DNA from: Methylobacterium sp. Leaf112
GTDB lineage: Bacteria; Pseudomonadota; Alphaproteobacteria; Rhizobiales; Beijerinckiaceae
Direction of reading: 5' to 3'
Assembly (NCBI RefSeq): GCF_001423295.1
Contig: NZ_LMNG01000013.1
Coordinates: forward strand, 1-50,433
DNA length: 50,433 nucleotides
Of the stretch, positions 17,955-27,601 are shown piece after piece. Positions within the stretch are counted from its first letter, which is position 1. Every line of letters begins with the position of its first letter. A program made the translations under genes and the position numbers. The notes under the pieces are model-generated. The model was not told where the DNA came from and searched no databases. It worked only from the letters and a program-made list of their open reading frames with translations.

Positions 17955-19040
17955 ATGCAGACAGAGGCGCGCACCGGCATCCTGGCGGCGCAGGGGATCG
18001 CGGCCCTGACGCAGGCCGGGGCGATCCGGCCGGACACGTCCTACGCCCCGGACCAGATCCAGCCCGCGAGCCTCGATCTGCGCCTCGGCGCCCGGGTGTT
18101 TCGCGTCCGCACGAGCTTCCTGCCCGGCGCCCGCACGGTCGCGGCCTGCATCGAGGCCTTCGTGCTGCACGAGATGGACCTGACCCAGGGCGCCGTGCTG
18201 GAAACGGGGTGCGTCTACATCGCCGAGTTGCAGGAGCACCTCGCCCTGCCGGCCGATCTCGCCGCCAGCGCCAACCCCAAGAGTTCGACGGGACGCATCG
18301 ACGTGTTCACCCGGGTCATCACCGACCGGGGCACGGCGTTCGATCAGGTCGAGGCCGGCTATCACGGCCCGCTCTACGCCGAGATCTCCCCACGCACCTT
18401 CCCGGTCAAGGTGCGCACGGGCTCGCGCCTGTCGCAGATACGCTTCCGCCGGGGCGATCCGCGCCTCACCGACGCTGCGCTCGCGGCGCTTCACGCCCAC
18501 ACGCCCCTGGTCGATGCGGGCCAGCCGTCGTTCCAGGGCGGCATCGCCGTCTCCATCGATCTCTCCGGCTTCGACGGGCTCATCGGCTACCGGGCCAAGC
18601 GCCACACCGGCCTCGTCGATGTCGACAGACCCGGCGCGCACCGGACGGCCGAGTTCTGGGAGCCGCTGGCCGCCGACGGCTCGGGCGCCCTGATCCTCGA
18701 TCCGGGCCAGTTCTACATCCTGGCCTCGAAGGAATCCGTGCAGGTGCCGCCGGACCACGCCGCCGAGATGGTGCCGTTCGATCCCCTCGTGGGCGAGTTC
18801 CGGGTGCATTACGCCGGCTTCTTCGATCCGGGCTTCGGCTTTGCCGCGGCCGGCGGGGCCGGCGCCCGGGCCGTGCTGGAGGTACGCTCGCGCGACGTGC
18901 CGTTCCTGCTCGAGGACGGCCAGATCGTCGGCCGCCTCGTCTACGAGCGCATGGCCGAGGTGCCGGCGACCCTCTACGGGGCCGGGGCCGGTTCGAACTA
19001 TCAGGCGCAAGGGCTGAAGCTCTCGAAGCACTTCGCCTGA
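17955..19040 (+). CDS. dcd: 2'-deoxycytidine 5'-triphosphate deaminase, two-domain alphaproteobacterial type
   Basis: Deaminates dCTP to dUTP for dTMP synthesis. At 361 residues it is about twice the usual Dcd length, and reads as two dUTPase-like barrels in tandem. The first has IQPASLDLRLGARVFRVR, ANPKSSTGRIDVFTRVITD and LYAEISPRTFPVKVRTG. The second has FYILASKESVQVPPDHAAEM, YAGFFDPGFGF and VRSRDVPFLLEDGQIVGRLVYE. The active-site Ser-Ser and Arg of PKSSTGR are present in the first half. The ATG at 17955 is preceded by an in-frame GTG. Confidence 0.88.
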   Translation: MQTEARTGILAAQGIAALTQAGAIRPDTSYAPDQIQPASLDLRLGARVFRVRTSFLPGARTVAACIEAFVLHEMDLTQGAVLETGCVYIAELQEHLALPADLAASANPKSSTGRIDVFTRVITDRGTAFDQVEAGYHGPLYAEISPRTFPVKVRTGSRLSQIRFRRGDPRLTDAALAALHAHTPLVDAGQPSFQGGIAVSIDLSGFDGLIGYRAKRHTGLVDVDRPGAHRTAEFWEPLAADGSGALILDPGQFYILASKESVQVPPDHAAEMVPFDPLVGEFRVHYAGFFDPGFGFAAAGGAGARAVLEVRSRDVPFLLEDGQIVGRLVYERMAEVPATLYGAGAGSNYQAQGLKLSKHFA

Positions 19041-19045
19041 GGGCG

Positions 19046-20470
19046 TCACACCGGCAGGGTCAGGGCCGCGCGGAGTCCCCCGAGGCCGGAGCGGTCGAGG
19101 CGGAGGCCGCCGCCGTAGAGTTCGGCCAATTCCTGGGTGATGGACAGGCCGAAGCCGTTGCCCGGCACGGTCTCGTCGAGGCGCCGCCCGGGCCGGACCG
19201 CTTCGGCGGCGGCCTTGGCAGCGAGGCCCGGCCCGTCATCCTCCACGGTGATCACCAGGCCGGATGCGGTGCTGACCGCACCAACGCGCACGTAGCCGCG
19301 GCACCATTGGCAGGCGTTGTCGATGAGGTTGCCGAGCATCTCGTCGAGGTCCTGGGCGTCGCAGGCGACGGCCGCGTTGGACGTGTCGGTCACGCCGACC
19401 GGAAGGGTGACGTCGATGACGAGCCCTTTCTCGGCATAGAGCCGCGCGAAGGTGGTGCGCAGATCCGCGACGGGTCCGGCGAGGGGCGTGCGGGCGCGGG
19501 TGGCTCCACCGAGGGCCGCCGCACGCGCGCGGCGCAGATGGTGTCGGACCTGGGAATCCATCGAACCGACGAGGCTGGCCAGGGTCCCGTCGGGGTCGCG
19601 GGACCGGTCGGACAAGGCGAGGGACAGGGTCGCGAGCGGCGTCTTCAACCCGTGGGCGAGGTTGGCCACATGGGTGCGGGCGCGCTCGAGGTTGACCGCG
19701 TTCTGGTCGAGGAGCGCGTTGACCTCCGCCACCAGGGGGCGGATCTCGGCCGGCTGCTTGCCCGGCACGCGGGCGCGGTCCCCGGCACGCACCTCCGCGA
19801 GGTCGCGGCGGAGGCGCTCCAGGGGCCTGAGGCCGAGGCGGATCTGCGCGAGGGCTCCGGCCAGAAGACCGACACCGAGGAGGCCCAGGATGAGCGCCAG
19901 GGCGCCGGCCGCCTCGCGCAAGGGGCCGCGCAGGGCGGCGGACGGCGCCGAGGCCACGAGGATCGCGGGCGGCACGCCAGGCGCGGGCGGCAGGGTGAGG
20001 ACGCGCAGGATCAGGCTCTCGCCCCACGGGCCGGTGCCGTCGGCCGGGCGCGGCCGATCCGTGTAGTCCCGCTCGGGGCGTCCCGCCTCGACGGCGAGGT
20101 CGCGGCCCTCCAGGGCGCCGGAGCGCAGGACGGTGCCGCCCTGGCGCACCTGCCAGTACCAGCCGGCCCGGTCCCGGTCGAAGGGCGGCCCGTCGAGGTT
20201 GCGCGCGAGCCGCAAGCGGTCGCCGGGGCCGCGTTCCAGGCCGGCCGCGAGGGCGACGAGCTGGCTGTCGAGGCGGCTGTCGAGCTGGCCCCGGACGAAG
20301 CGGTACAGAACGAGCCCGATGGCGACGCCCGCCACCACGAGGGCGACGGTGACGAGGACCAGGGCGGCGGCGAGCAGCCGGCGCTGAAGCGAACCGAGAT
20401 GGAACGGCCCGGCCACGCCCTCGGCTTTCGGAGGGGGCGGGGCAGGGGGCTCCGGCTCGCGCGGCGGCAT
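19046..20470 (-). CDS. Two-component sensor histidine kinase
   Basis: A 474-residue inner-membrane kinase. It has a Pro-rich cytoplasmic start, a first membrane helix at about 31-53, a periplasmic sensor region of about 110 residues, a second helix near 180-205, HAMP, and the phospho-acceptor H273 in NLAHGLKTPLATL. The ATPase domain has the N box LIDNACQWC, G1 DDGPGL and G2 GNGFGLSI. The sensor matches the PhoQ/QseC-like class by architecture; its signal is unknown. Its ATG overlaps the stop of the response regulator by one base. Confidence 0.93.
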   Translation of the reverse strand: MPPREPEPPAPPPPKAEGVAGPFHLGSLQRRLLAAALVLVTVALVVAGVAIGLVLYRFVRGQLDSRLDSQLVALAAGLERGPGDRLRLARNLDGPPFDRDRAGWYWQVRQGGTVLRSGALEGRDLAVEAGRPERDYTDRPRPADGTGPWGESLILRVLTLPPAPGVPPAILVASAPSAALRGPLREAAGALALILGLLGVGLLAGALAQIRLGLRPLERLRRDLAEVRAGDRARVPGKQPAEIRPLVAEVNALLDQNAVNLERARTHVANLAHGLKTPLATLSLALSDRSRDPDGTLASLVGSMDSQVRHHLRRARAAALGGATRARTPLAGPVADLRTTFARLYAEKGLVIDVTLPVGVTDTSNAAVACDAQDLDEMLGNLIDNACQWCRGYVRVGAVSTASGLVITVEDDGPGLAAKAAAEAVRPGRRLDETVPGNGFGLSITQELAELYGGGLRLDRSGLGGLRAALTLPV

Positions 20471-21138
20471 CAGGCCGCCTCGCCCGGCATCAGGCGATAC
20501 CCGTGGCCGCGCACGCCCTCGATGCGGGCCGGGGCGATCTTGCGGCGCAGGCGGGTGATGATGACCTCGACGGAGTTCGAATCGACGTCGGCGTCGCCGT
20601 CATAGACCCGCTCGATGAGCTGGCCGCGCGGCACCACCCCGTCCTTGCGCAGCATCAGGCAGGACAGCACCCGCCATTCGAGGCCCGTGAGTTTCAGGGG
20701 CAGGCCGTCGCGCTCGAAGGTGCCGAGCCCCGAATCGTATGTCAGGGGTCCGCAGACGACGCGGTTCGCCCCGTGCGCGGTGGCGCGCCGCACCAGGGCG
20801 CGCAGGCGGATCACGAGTTCCTCGACCCGGAACGGCTTGACCAGGAAATCGTCGGCCCCGGCCTTGAAGCCCGCCACCTTGTCGCTCCAGCCGTCGCGCG
20901 CCGTGAGGATGAGCACCGGGACCGTCCGACCGGCCCCGCGCCAGGCCTGGAGCACCCCGATCCCGTCGCGCTTGGGCAGGCCGAGGTCGAGCACCACGGC
21001 GTCGTAGGTCTCGGTCTCGCCGAGGTGCTGGCCGTCCTCGCCGTTCACGGCGTGGTCGAGGGCGAAGTTCTCCGCCCGCAACGCCTTGGCGATCTCGGCG
21101 GCCAGCGGCGCGTCGTCCTCCACAAGCAGGATCTTCAT
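20470..21138 (-). CDS. OmpR-family response regulator
   Basis: A 222-residue transcription factor paired with the adjacent kinase. The receiver domain has acidic E7-D8-D9, phospho-acceptor D51 in VVLDLGLPKRDG, T in ILTARD and K in FLVKPF. The winged-helix DNA-binding domain spans about 125-220 (LTGLEWRVLSCLMLRKDGVV, RLRRKI, VRGHGYRL). It resembles QseB/PmrA/PhoP regulators. The divergent upstream region holds direct repeats that fit this class. Confidence 0.94.
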   Translation of the reverse strand: MKILLVEDDAPLAAEIAKALRAENFALDHAVNGEDGQHLGETETYDAVVLDLGLPKRDGIGVLQAWRGAGRTVPVLILTARDGWSDKVAGFKAGADDFLVKPFRVEELVIRLRALVRRATAHGANRVVCGPLTYDSGLGTFERDGLPLKLTGLEWRVLSCLMLRKDGVVPRGQLIERVYDGDADVDSNSVEVIITRLRRKIAPARIEGVRGHGYRLMPGEAA

Positions 21139-21195
21139 CGGGCGTAGAATCCGTGGGCGGCGGCGGATGGGAAGGGGCGGGCTACGCCGTTGGGT

Positions 21196-21223
21196 TTAAC
21201 CGGGGCTGAACCGCGCGGTTCAG
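21196..21223. promoter_or_regulatory. Candidate operator: 11-bp-phased repeats plus 18-bp palindrome
   Basis: TTAACC (21196-21201) and TGAACC (21207-21212) are spaced 11 bp start to start, the phasing bound by OmpR-family regulators. The second repeat is the left half of a perfect 18-bp palindrome at 21206-21223. The site is in the 155-bp gap between the response regulator and the divergent YgiW-like gene, so it could control both. Confidence 0.5.
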
Positions 21224-21293
21224 ATCGGATTGGCGGGGCTTCCCTAGAACGGCGTCAACCCGAAAGGGCAACGCCGACAGGAACACCGACACC

Positions 21294-21947
21294 ATGAATA
21301 CCGACACCATCGACCGGACCGCCACCGACCTGACCCCGAAGAAGGCCAAGCGTTCCAGGAAGCGTACCCTCGTGGCCGGCGCCATCGCCGCCCCCCTCGC
21401 CTTCGGCGCCGTCGGCCTGTCGCTGGCGCAGAACAACACCGCGACCCTCACGCCGGTGGAGCCCGTCGCGGTCTCGGACTTGAAGCCCTCCGCCGCCATC
21501 GCCGCGAAGGGGACCGTCGCCGAGATCTACGGCAACAAGTTCGTGGTGCAGGACGGCACCGGGAAGGCCCTGGTGGAGACGGGCAAGCGCGGCGAGGGCG
21601 GCACCCTGGTGACGACCGGCGAGGCCGTCACCGTCCAGGGCCGGTTCGAGAACGGCTTCCTCCATGCCGCGCTGATCACCCGCGCCGACGGCACCAAGGT
21701 CGTGGTCGGCCCCGCCGGCGGCCCGCCCCCCGGCACCCTCGACTGGGCCAAGGACAAGATGGGCCTCGGCCCGAGGGCCGATGTGCCCGCCCTGACGGCC
21801 CAGGTGGAGGCCGCCGGTTATTCCGACATCCGCGTCACGGGCCGGGGGCCACGCCACCTCGACGTCGCGGCCAAGGGCGCGGATGGCCGCGAGCGCCACC
21901 TCCATGTCGGCTTCGACGGTCAGGTGCGCGAGAAGCGCGTCTTCTGA
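21294..21947 (+). CDS. YgiW/OB-fold plus PepSY-like exported protein
   Basis: A 217-residue protein with a hydrophobic segment at about 25-45 (TLVAGAIAAPLAFGAVGLSLAQ) after a basic N-terminus, so it is exported or membrane-anchored. The middle (about 62-130) resembles the bacterial OB-fold of YgiW/YdeI, with GTVAEIYGNKFVVQDGTG matching the 'frDgTGe' core. The last 60 residues (PALTAQVEAAGYSDIRV...) look like a PepSY domain. It is divergent from the two-component genes, as ygiW is from qseBC in enterobacteria. Role as a periplasmic stress partner or regulated target is inference. Confidence 0.7.
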   Translation: MNTDTIDRTATDLTPKKAKRSRKRTLVAGAIAAPLAFGAVGLSLAQNNTATLTPVEPVAVSDLKPSAAIAAKGTVAEIYGNKFVVQDGTGKALVETGKRGEGGTLVTTGEAVTVQGRFENGFLHAALITRADGTKVVVGPAGGPPPGTLDWAKDKMGLGPRADVPALTAQVEAAGYSDIRVTGRGPRHLDVAAKGADGRERHLHVGFDGQVREKRVF

Positions 21948-22015
21948 ACCCCGGCCTTCCGATCCGCGTTCCTAGCCTCGGTGCCTCACGGGCACCCTCA
22001 CCGAGAGTTCCACCC

Positions 22016-22366
22016 ATGACCAAGACCCTCGCCTTGCTGAGCGCGGCCGCGATTCTGTGCGCGTCCGCCGCCGTGGCCCAGCCCGCCCCGCCGCCGCCCG
22101 GTGGTCCGAAAACCGGTCCCGAAGCCGGCGCGCCGCCGCCTCCACCGCCCCATGGCGGCCCGCGCGGCCCCCGTGGCGGCCCCGACGCCCCGCCTCCGCC
22201 GCCGAAGGCCGCGCAGTTCCGCCTGGAGCGGGGCGACACCGCCCTCGACGTGAAATGCGCCGCCGACGAACCGATGAAGGCCTGCGCCGAGATTGCCCTG
22301 CAGATGCTCGACAAGCTCGCGGCGATGCCGGTACCGGCCGGTCCCGCTCCGAAACCCCGCGACTGA
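22016..22366 (+). CDS. Proline-rich secreted protein, unknown
   Basis: A 116-residue protein with a clear signal peptide (MTKTLALLSAAAILCASAAVAQ). It is followed by a Pro/Gly-rich stretch with runs of five or six prolines (PAPPPPGGPK, PPPPPPHGGPRGPRGG, PPPPPK). The C-terminal 50 residues (FRLERGDTALDVKCAADEPMKACAEIALQMLDKLAAM) are predicted helical with two cysteines that could form a disulphide. Homologous-looking Pro-rich proteins are found in Methylobacterium, but no function is known to me. It lies between the YgiW-like and lanmodulin-like genes. Confidence 0.7.
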   Translation: MTKTLALLSAAAILCASAAVAQPAPPPPGGPKTGPEAGAPPPPPPHGGPRGPRGGPDAPPPPPKAAQFRLERGDTALDVKCAADEPMKACAEIALQMLDKLAAMPVPAGPAPKPRD

Positions 22367-22374
22367 CCGGGCGC

Positions 22375-22405
22375 GGGACGGGCGGCCCACCGCGCCGCCC
22401 GTCCC
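22375..22405 (+). terminator. Hairpin after the proline-rich gene
   Basis: Perfect 12-bp GC stem (22375-22386 with 22394-22405) and a seven-base loop, starting nine bases after the stop. No T-run follows, so it may be a stability element instead of a classical terminator. Confidence 0.5.
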
Positions 22406-22543
22406 GAGGGTCGCCGAACCGGCAGGATTCTACCGGTTCACCCCGGGGCGGGGGTTGAAATATTGCACTGCGGCATGAAATAGATTTTCGACCGTTCGCC
22501 CGTGATGAAGTGGCAATGGCGATTGCCCGAGAGAGGTTCTTCC

Positions 22544-22957
22544 ATGTCCAAACTGTTCCGTCTGACCGCCGCCCTCGGCGCCGTGGCACTCACGCTCCCC
22601 CTGACGTTGCCGGCCTCGGCGAAGGAGCCGAGCGCGCAGAAGGTGCTCTCGATGGTCGACACCGACAACGACGGCACGGTCGATCTCAAGGAAGTCCAGG
22701 CCGTGGCCGCCGCGCGGTTCGACAAGCTGGAAGCCGACAAGGACGGCACCCTCGACGCCAAGGAGCTCAAGGGCCGCGTCACCAAGAAGGCCCTGAAGGC
22801 CGCCGATCCGGACAGCGACGGCACCCTCGACAAGACCGAGTACCTCGCCCTCGTGGAAGCCCGCTTCAAGGCCGCCGATCCGGACAACGACGGCACCCTC
22901 GACGCCAAGGAACTAAAGACCCCGGCCGGCAAGGCCCTGGTCTCCCTCCTGAAGTAA
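22544..22957 (+). CDS. lanM: Lanmodulin-like periplasmic four-EF-hand protein
   Basis: A 137-residue protein with a signal peptide (about 1-26, cleavage near ASA-KE) and four 12-residue EF-hand loops at 39-50, 63-74, 88-99 and 112-123. Loops are separated by only 12-13 residues, the spacing characteristic of lanmodulin and not of calmodulin. All loops have Asp at position 9, another lanmodulin trait. The marker proline at position 2 is present in EF3 and EF4 (DPDSDG, DPDNDG) but replaced in EF1 (DTDNDG) and EF2 (EADKDG, which also starts with Glu). From memory, stretches such as DGTLDAKELKGRV are shared with the Methylorubrum extorquens protein. Lanthanide binding is thus likely but altered. 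No TonB receptor or lut genes are nearby. Confidence 0.85.
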   Translation: MSKLFRLTAALGAVALTLPLTLPASAKEPSAQKVLSMVDTDNDGTVDLKEVQAVAAARFDKLEADKDGTLDAKELKGRVTKKALKAADPDSDGTLDKTEYLALVEARFKAADPDNDGTLDAKELKTPAGKALVSLLK

Positions 22958-22995
22958 GCCTCCACCGCGAGCGGCTCTCGCGTCTCACTGCGAGG

Positions 22996-23031
22996 ACGGC
23001 CCGGCACCCCTGTGCCGGGCCGTTCGTGTTT
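22996..23031 (+). terminator. Rho-independent-type terminator after lanM
   Basis: Perfect 12-bp stem (22996-23007 with 23012-23023), four-base loop, then TCGTGTTT. It lies 38 bp after the lanM stop and isolates the gene from the liv operon. Confidence 0.7.
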
Positions 23032-23181
23032 CAGGAGCCGGCGACCGTGCACGGAGGATGGGCACCGAGGATTGACCGTTGCCCCCCGTTCGGAACATGC
23101 CAAGCTGGCACGTCATTCGCGAGGCCTGTCCGCTCAAGCTGATCGGTCCCGCGATGGCGCCCGGTTCTGGAAAAGGCGCCC

Positions 23182-24099
23182 ATGGAATTCTTCGCCCAGC
23201 AGTTCATCAACGGGCTGACCCTCGGGTCGATCTACGGTCTGATCGCGCTCGGCTACACCATGGTGTTCGGCATCATCGGCATGGTGAACTTCGCCCATGG
23301 CGACGTGTTCATGCTGTCGTCCTTCATCGCGCTGATCTTCTTCCTCATCCTCACGACCTGGCTCGGGCTGACCTCCGTCGCCCTCGTCTTCCTGATCGTG
23401 CTGATCCTCGCCATGGTGCTGACCGCCCTGTGGGGCTGGGCCATCGAGCGGGCGGCCTACAGACCGTTGCGCGGCTCGTTCCGCCTGGCGCCGCTGATCT
23501 CCGCCATCGGCGTGTCGATCTTCCTGTCGAACTTCGTCCAGGTGGTGCAGGGCGCCCGCAACAAGCCGGTACCGCCCCTCGTGCGCGACGTGATCGTCCT
23601 CTACGAGAACGCGCAATACACCGTGACCCTGTCCTACAAGCAGGCGATCATCATGACGACGACGGCGCTCCTGCTCGCCGGCTTCTGGTACCTCGTCCAG
23701 CGCACCTCCTTCGGCCGGGCCCAGCGCGCCTGCGAGCAGGACCGGCGCATGGCGGCCCTGCTCGGCATCAACGTCGACCGCACCATCTCGCTGACCTTCG
23801 TGCTCGGCGCCGCACTCGCCGCCGTCGCCGGCACCCTCTACCTCCTGTATTACGGCGTGGTCTCGTTCTCGGACGGGTTCGTGCCCGGCGTGAAGGCGTT
23901 CACGGCGGCCGTGCTCGGCGGCATCGGCTCCCTGCCGGGCGCCGTCCTCGGCGGCCTGATCATCGGCCTCATCGAGACGTTCTGGTCGGCCTACTTCTCC
24001 ATCGAGTACAAGGACGTCGCCGCGTTCCTGATCCTGATCGTGGTGCTCATCTTCAAGCCGTCCGGCATCCTCGGGCGCCCCGAAGTGGAGAAGGTCTAG
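23182..24099 (+). CDS. livH: Branched-chain amino acid ABC transporter permease LivH
   Basis: A 305-residue inner-membrane permease for leucine, isoleucine and valine uptake. It shows the family start [38 protein letters not shown], eight or so hydrophobic helices, and the EAA-like loop [36 protein letters not shown] precedes the ATG. First gene of the livH-livM-livG-livF-DUF6867-livJ operon; livM starts one base after its stop. Confidence 0.95.
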   Translation: MEFFAQQFINGLTLGSIYGLIALGYTMVFGIIGMVNFAHGDVFMLSSFIALIFFLILTTWLGLTSVALVFLIVLILAMVLTALWGWAIERAAYRPLRGSFRLAPLISAIGVSIFLSNFVQVVQGARNKPVPPLVRDVIVLYENAQYTVTLSYKQAIIMTTTALLLAGFWYLVQRTSFGRAQRACEQDRRMAALLGINVDRTISLTFVLGAALAAVAGTLYLLYYGVVSFSDGFVPGVKAFTAAVLGGIGSLPGAVLGGLIIGLIETFWSAYFSIEYKDVAAFLILIVVLIFKPSGILGRPEVEKV

Positions 24100-24100
24100 C

Positions 24101-25477
24101 GTGGCTCAAGGTACGACGATCGGCCGGGTGGCCCCGACCGTGGCGCGCCGCTCCGGCGCCGCCTTGCCCGAAATGATCAAGGATGCCGCGCTCTTTGCCC
24201 TGGTGACCCTGGGCCTCGCCATCCCGGTGGTGGCCTACCGCACGGATCTCGGCCAGGGCACCGGCCTCGAACTCACCGGCCGCTGGGGCCTCGTCGCCGG
24301 CCTGTGCGCGGCGGTGTTCGTCCTGCGGCTCGCCCAGCGCCTCGTGCTCGGCGAGGTCTCGCGCCGCCGCGACATCCGCACCCTGGCGGAGGCGGAGTCC
24401 ACGGCCCCCGCCCGCGTCGCGCGTCCCGGCCGGATCATCGGGCCCCTCACCCTCGTGGTCGCCCTCACCCTGCCGCTGCTCGCCGCCCTCGGGTCGGGCG
24501 GCCTGTCGGAGGGGCGCTACTGGATCGATCTCGGCATCCTCATCCTCACCTACGTGATGCTCGGCTGGGGCCTCAACATCGTGGTGGGCCTCGCCGGCCT
24601 CCTCGACCTCGGCTACGTCGCCTTCTACGCCGTTGGTGCCTATTCCTATGCCCTGCTCTCGACGGTGTTCGGCCTGTCGTTCTGGGTCTGCCTGCCGCTG
24701 GCCGGCCTGTTCGCGGCGGGTTTCGGCGTGCTGCTGGGCTTTCCCGTCCTGCGCCTGCGCGGCGATTACCTCGCCATCGTCACCCTGGCCTTCGGGGAGA
24801 TCATCCGCCTCGTGCTCATCAACTGGGTCGACTTCTCGGGCGGGTCCGCCGGCCTGTCGTCAATCCCGCGGGCGAGCTTCTTCGGGATTCCGTTCACGGC
24901 CGGGGAGGGCGGGTTCGCCAACGTCTTCGGCCTCGCCTTCAACCCGATGCACCGGGTGGTCTTCCTCTATTACCTCATCCTCGTGCTCGCGCTCGTCACC
25001 AACCTCGTCACCCTGCGGATGCGCCGGCTGCCGCTCGGCCGCGCCTGGGAGGCGCTCCGCGAGGACGAGATCGCCTGCCGGTCGCTTGGCATCGACACCA
25101 CCATCACCAAGCTCTCGGCCTTCGCCCTGGGGGCGATGTTCGCCGGGTTCGCCGGCTCGTTCTTCGCCGTGCGGCAGGGCTTCGTCTCGCCGGAAAGCTT
25201 CAACTTCCTCGAGAGCGCCATCATCCTCGCCATCGTCGTGCTCGGCGGCATGGGCAGCCAGCTCGGGGTGGCCGTCGCCGCCATCGCCATGGTGGGGGCG
25301 CCCGAATTGCTGCGCAACCTCGGCTTCCTCAAGGCGGTGTTCGGCGAGGGCTTCGACCCCAACGAGTACCGCCTGCTGCTGTTCGGCCTCGCCATGGTGG
25401 CGATGATGGTCTGGCGTCCGCGTGGCCTCATCTCCGAGCGCACGCCCTCCGTGCGCCTGGGAGCGCGCGCCCGATGA
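24101..25477 (+). CDS. livM: Branched-chain amino acid ABC transporter permease LivM
   Basis: Second permease subunit, 458 residues, longer than many LivM proteins because of two extra N-terminal hydrophobic segments before the core. The core begins [36 protein letters not shown] and includes [20 protein letters not shown] and the ATPase-contact loop [28 protein letters not shown]. It starts with GTG, with GGAGAAGG upstream inside the livH end. Its stop overlaps the livG start (ATGA). Confidence 0.95.
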   Translation: MAQGTTIGRVAPTVARRSGAALPEMIKDAALFALVTLGLAIPVVAYRTDLGQGTGLELTGRWGLVAGLCAAVFVLRLAQRLVLGEVSRRRDIRTLAEAESTAPARVARPGRIIGPLTLVVALTLPLLAALGSGGLSEGRYWIDLGILILTYVMLGWGLNIVVGLAGLLDLGYVAFYAVGAYSYALLSTVFGLSFWVCLPLAGLFAAGFGVLLGFPVLRLRGDYLAIVTLAFGEIIRLVLINWVDFSGGSAGLSSIPRASFFGIPFTAGEGGFANVFGLAFNPMHRVVFLYYLILVLALVTNLVTLRMRRLPLGRAWEALREDEIACRSLGIDTTITKLSAFALGAMFAGFAGSFFAVRQGFVSPESFNFLESAIILAIVVLGGMGSQLGVAVAAIAMVGAPELLRNLGFLKAVFGEGFDPNEYRLLLFGLAMVAMMVWRPRGLISERTPSVRLGARAR

Positions 25478-26390
25478 GCGACGCCACCGGTCTCACCCGC
25501 CTCGCCACCCTGAAGGACGAGCCCCCGGCCGCCGTTCCCGGGGGCCCGGCCGATCCGATCCTCGTGGTCGATCACCTCACCATGCGCTTCGGCGGCCTCA
25601 CCGCCGTCGGCGACGTCTCGTTCAAGGTCGGGCGCGGCGACATCACCGCCCTCATCGGCCCGAACGGCGCCGGCAAGACCACGGTCTTCAACTGCATCAC
25701 GGGCTTCTACAAACCCACCGAAGGGATGATCCGGCTGCGTCAGTCGGGCGGCGAGACCCACCTGCTGGAGCGCCTGCCGGGACACGACGTCAATCGCCTC
25801 GCCCGCGTCGCCCGCACCTTCCAGAACATCCGCCTGTTCCCGCAGATGACCGTGCTGGAGAACCTGCTGGTCGCCATGCACAAGCCCCTGATGAAGGCCT
25901 CCGCCTTCAGCCTGGCGGGCATCCTCGGCCTGCCGAGCTACCGCAGGGCGCAAGAGGAAGCGATCGCGAAGGCCGCTGCCTGGATCGAACGCATCGGCCT
26001 CACCCGCCGGGCCGACGAGCCGGCCGGCGACCTGCCCTACGGAGATCAGCGCCGCCTCGAGATCGCCCGGGCCATGTGCACGGACCCGGTCCTGCTCTGC
26101 CTCGACGAGCCGGCCGCCGGCCTGAACCCGCGGGAATCGGCGGACCTCAACACTCTGCTGCGCCTCATCCGCGACGAGTTCGGCACTTCGGTGCTCCTCA
26201 TCGAGCACGACATGTCGGTGGTGATGCAGATCTCCGACCGGATCGTGGTGCTCGACTACGGCATCAAGATCGCCGACGGCACGCCCGACGCGATCCGCAA
26301 CGACACGCGGGTCATCGCCGCCTATCTCGGCGTCGACGACGAGGAAGTCGCCGCCGTCGAGGCCGAAGTCGGCCTTGCAGGAACCCATGC

Positions 26391-26394
<4 letters not shown>
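25474..26394 (+). CDS. livG: Branched-chain amino acid ABC transporter ATP-binding protein LivG
   Basis: A 306-residue ATPase. Walker A is GPNGAGKTT and Walker [14 protein letters not shown], with a Q-loop [20 protein letters not shown]. The signature loop reads [15 protein letters not shown], the YG(D)Q form seen in LivG proteins instead of SGGQ. An extra N-terminal 27 residues precede the ABC domain. It overlaps livM and livF by four bases each (ATGA), giving tight coupling. Confidence 0.95.
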
Positions 26395-27172
<778 letters not shown>

Positions 27173-27173
<1 letters not shown>

Positions 27174-27532
27174 TGCCGGAGACCTTCGCGCTGACCGGCG
27201 CGACATTGGGCATCTTCCTCCTCGTCACCGTGGCGATGGGGGGCTCGGCCGCCTGGATGACCGGGAGTGGCATGGCACGCGGCTGGCGCCCGTTCTGGCA
27301 CTGCGCCCTCGCCCTCCTGCTCATCGCGGCCGTGACGCGGTTCCTGCATTACGCCCTGTTCGAGGGGACGCTCCTGTCCGCGCCGGACTACGCCGTCGAT
27401 GCCGTGTTCGCGCTCGCCGTCGGGGCCTTCGCCTATCGCTTCACCCGCGCGGGTCAGATGACCCGGCAATACGCCTGGCTCTACGAGCGCACCGGCCCGT
27501 TGAGCTGGCGCGACCGGCCGGCCGCGCCGTGA
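27173..27532 (+). CDS. DUF6867 family membrane protein in liv operon
   Basis: A 119-residue integral membrane protein with three hydrophobic helices (about 10-30, 43-60, 72-90) and a soluble tail rich in aromatic and basic residues (YAWLYERTGPLSWRDRP). The ATG overlaps the livF stop (TGATG). Small proteins of this type sit inside alphaproteobacterial liv operons, which suggests a role as an accessory transporter subunit; that role is inference. Confidence 0.8.
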
Positions 27533-27601
27533 CCTGAATTCCACGCGATCGTGCCGTCACGGGATGCCGGGCGGTACGACGCTTCGAGAGGGGAAACCAG
27601 C

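Noticed and set aside
17927..20605. 892-codon plus-strand frame across the dCTP deaminase and kinase genes
   Set aside because: It joins two real genes on opposite strands in the wrong frame, with low-complexity content.
22455..22486. Promoter TTGAAA with a downstream -10 for the lanmodulin-like gene
   Set aside because: The -35 is plausible, but no hexamer at 16-18 bp matches the -10 consensus at more than three positions.
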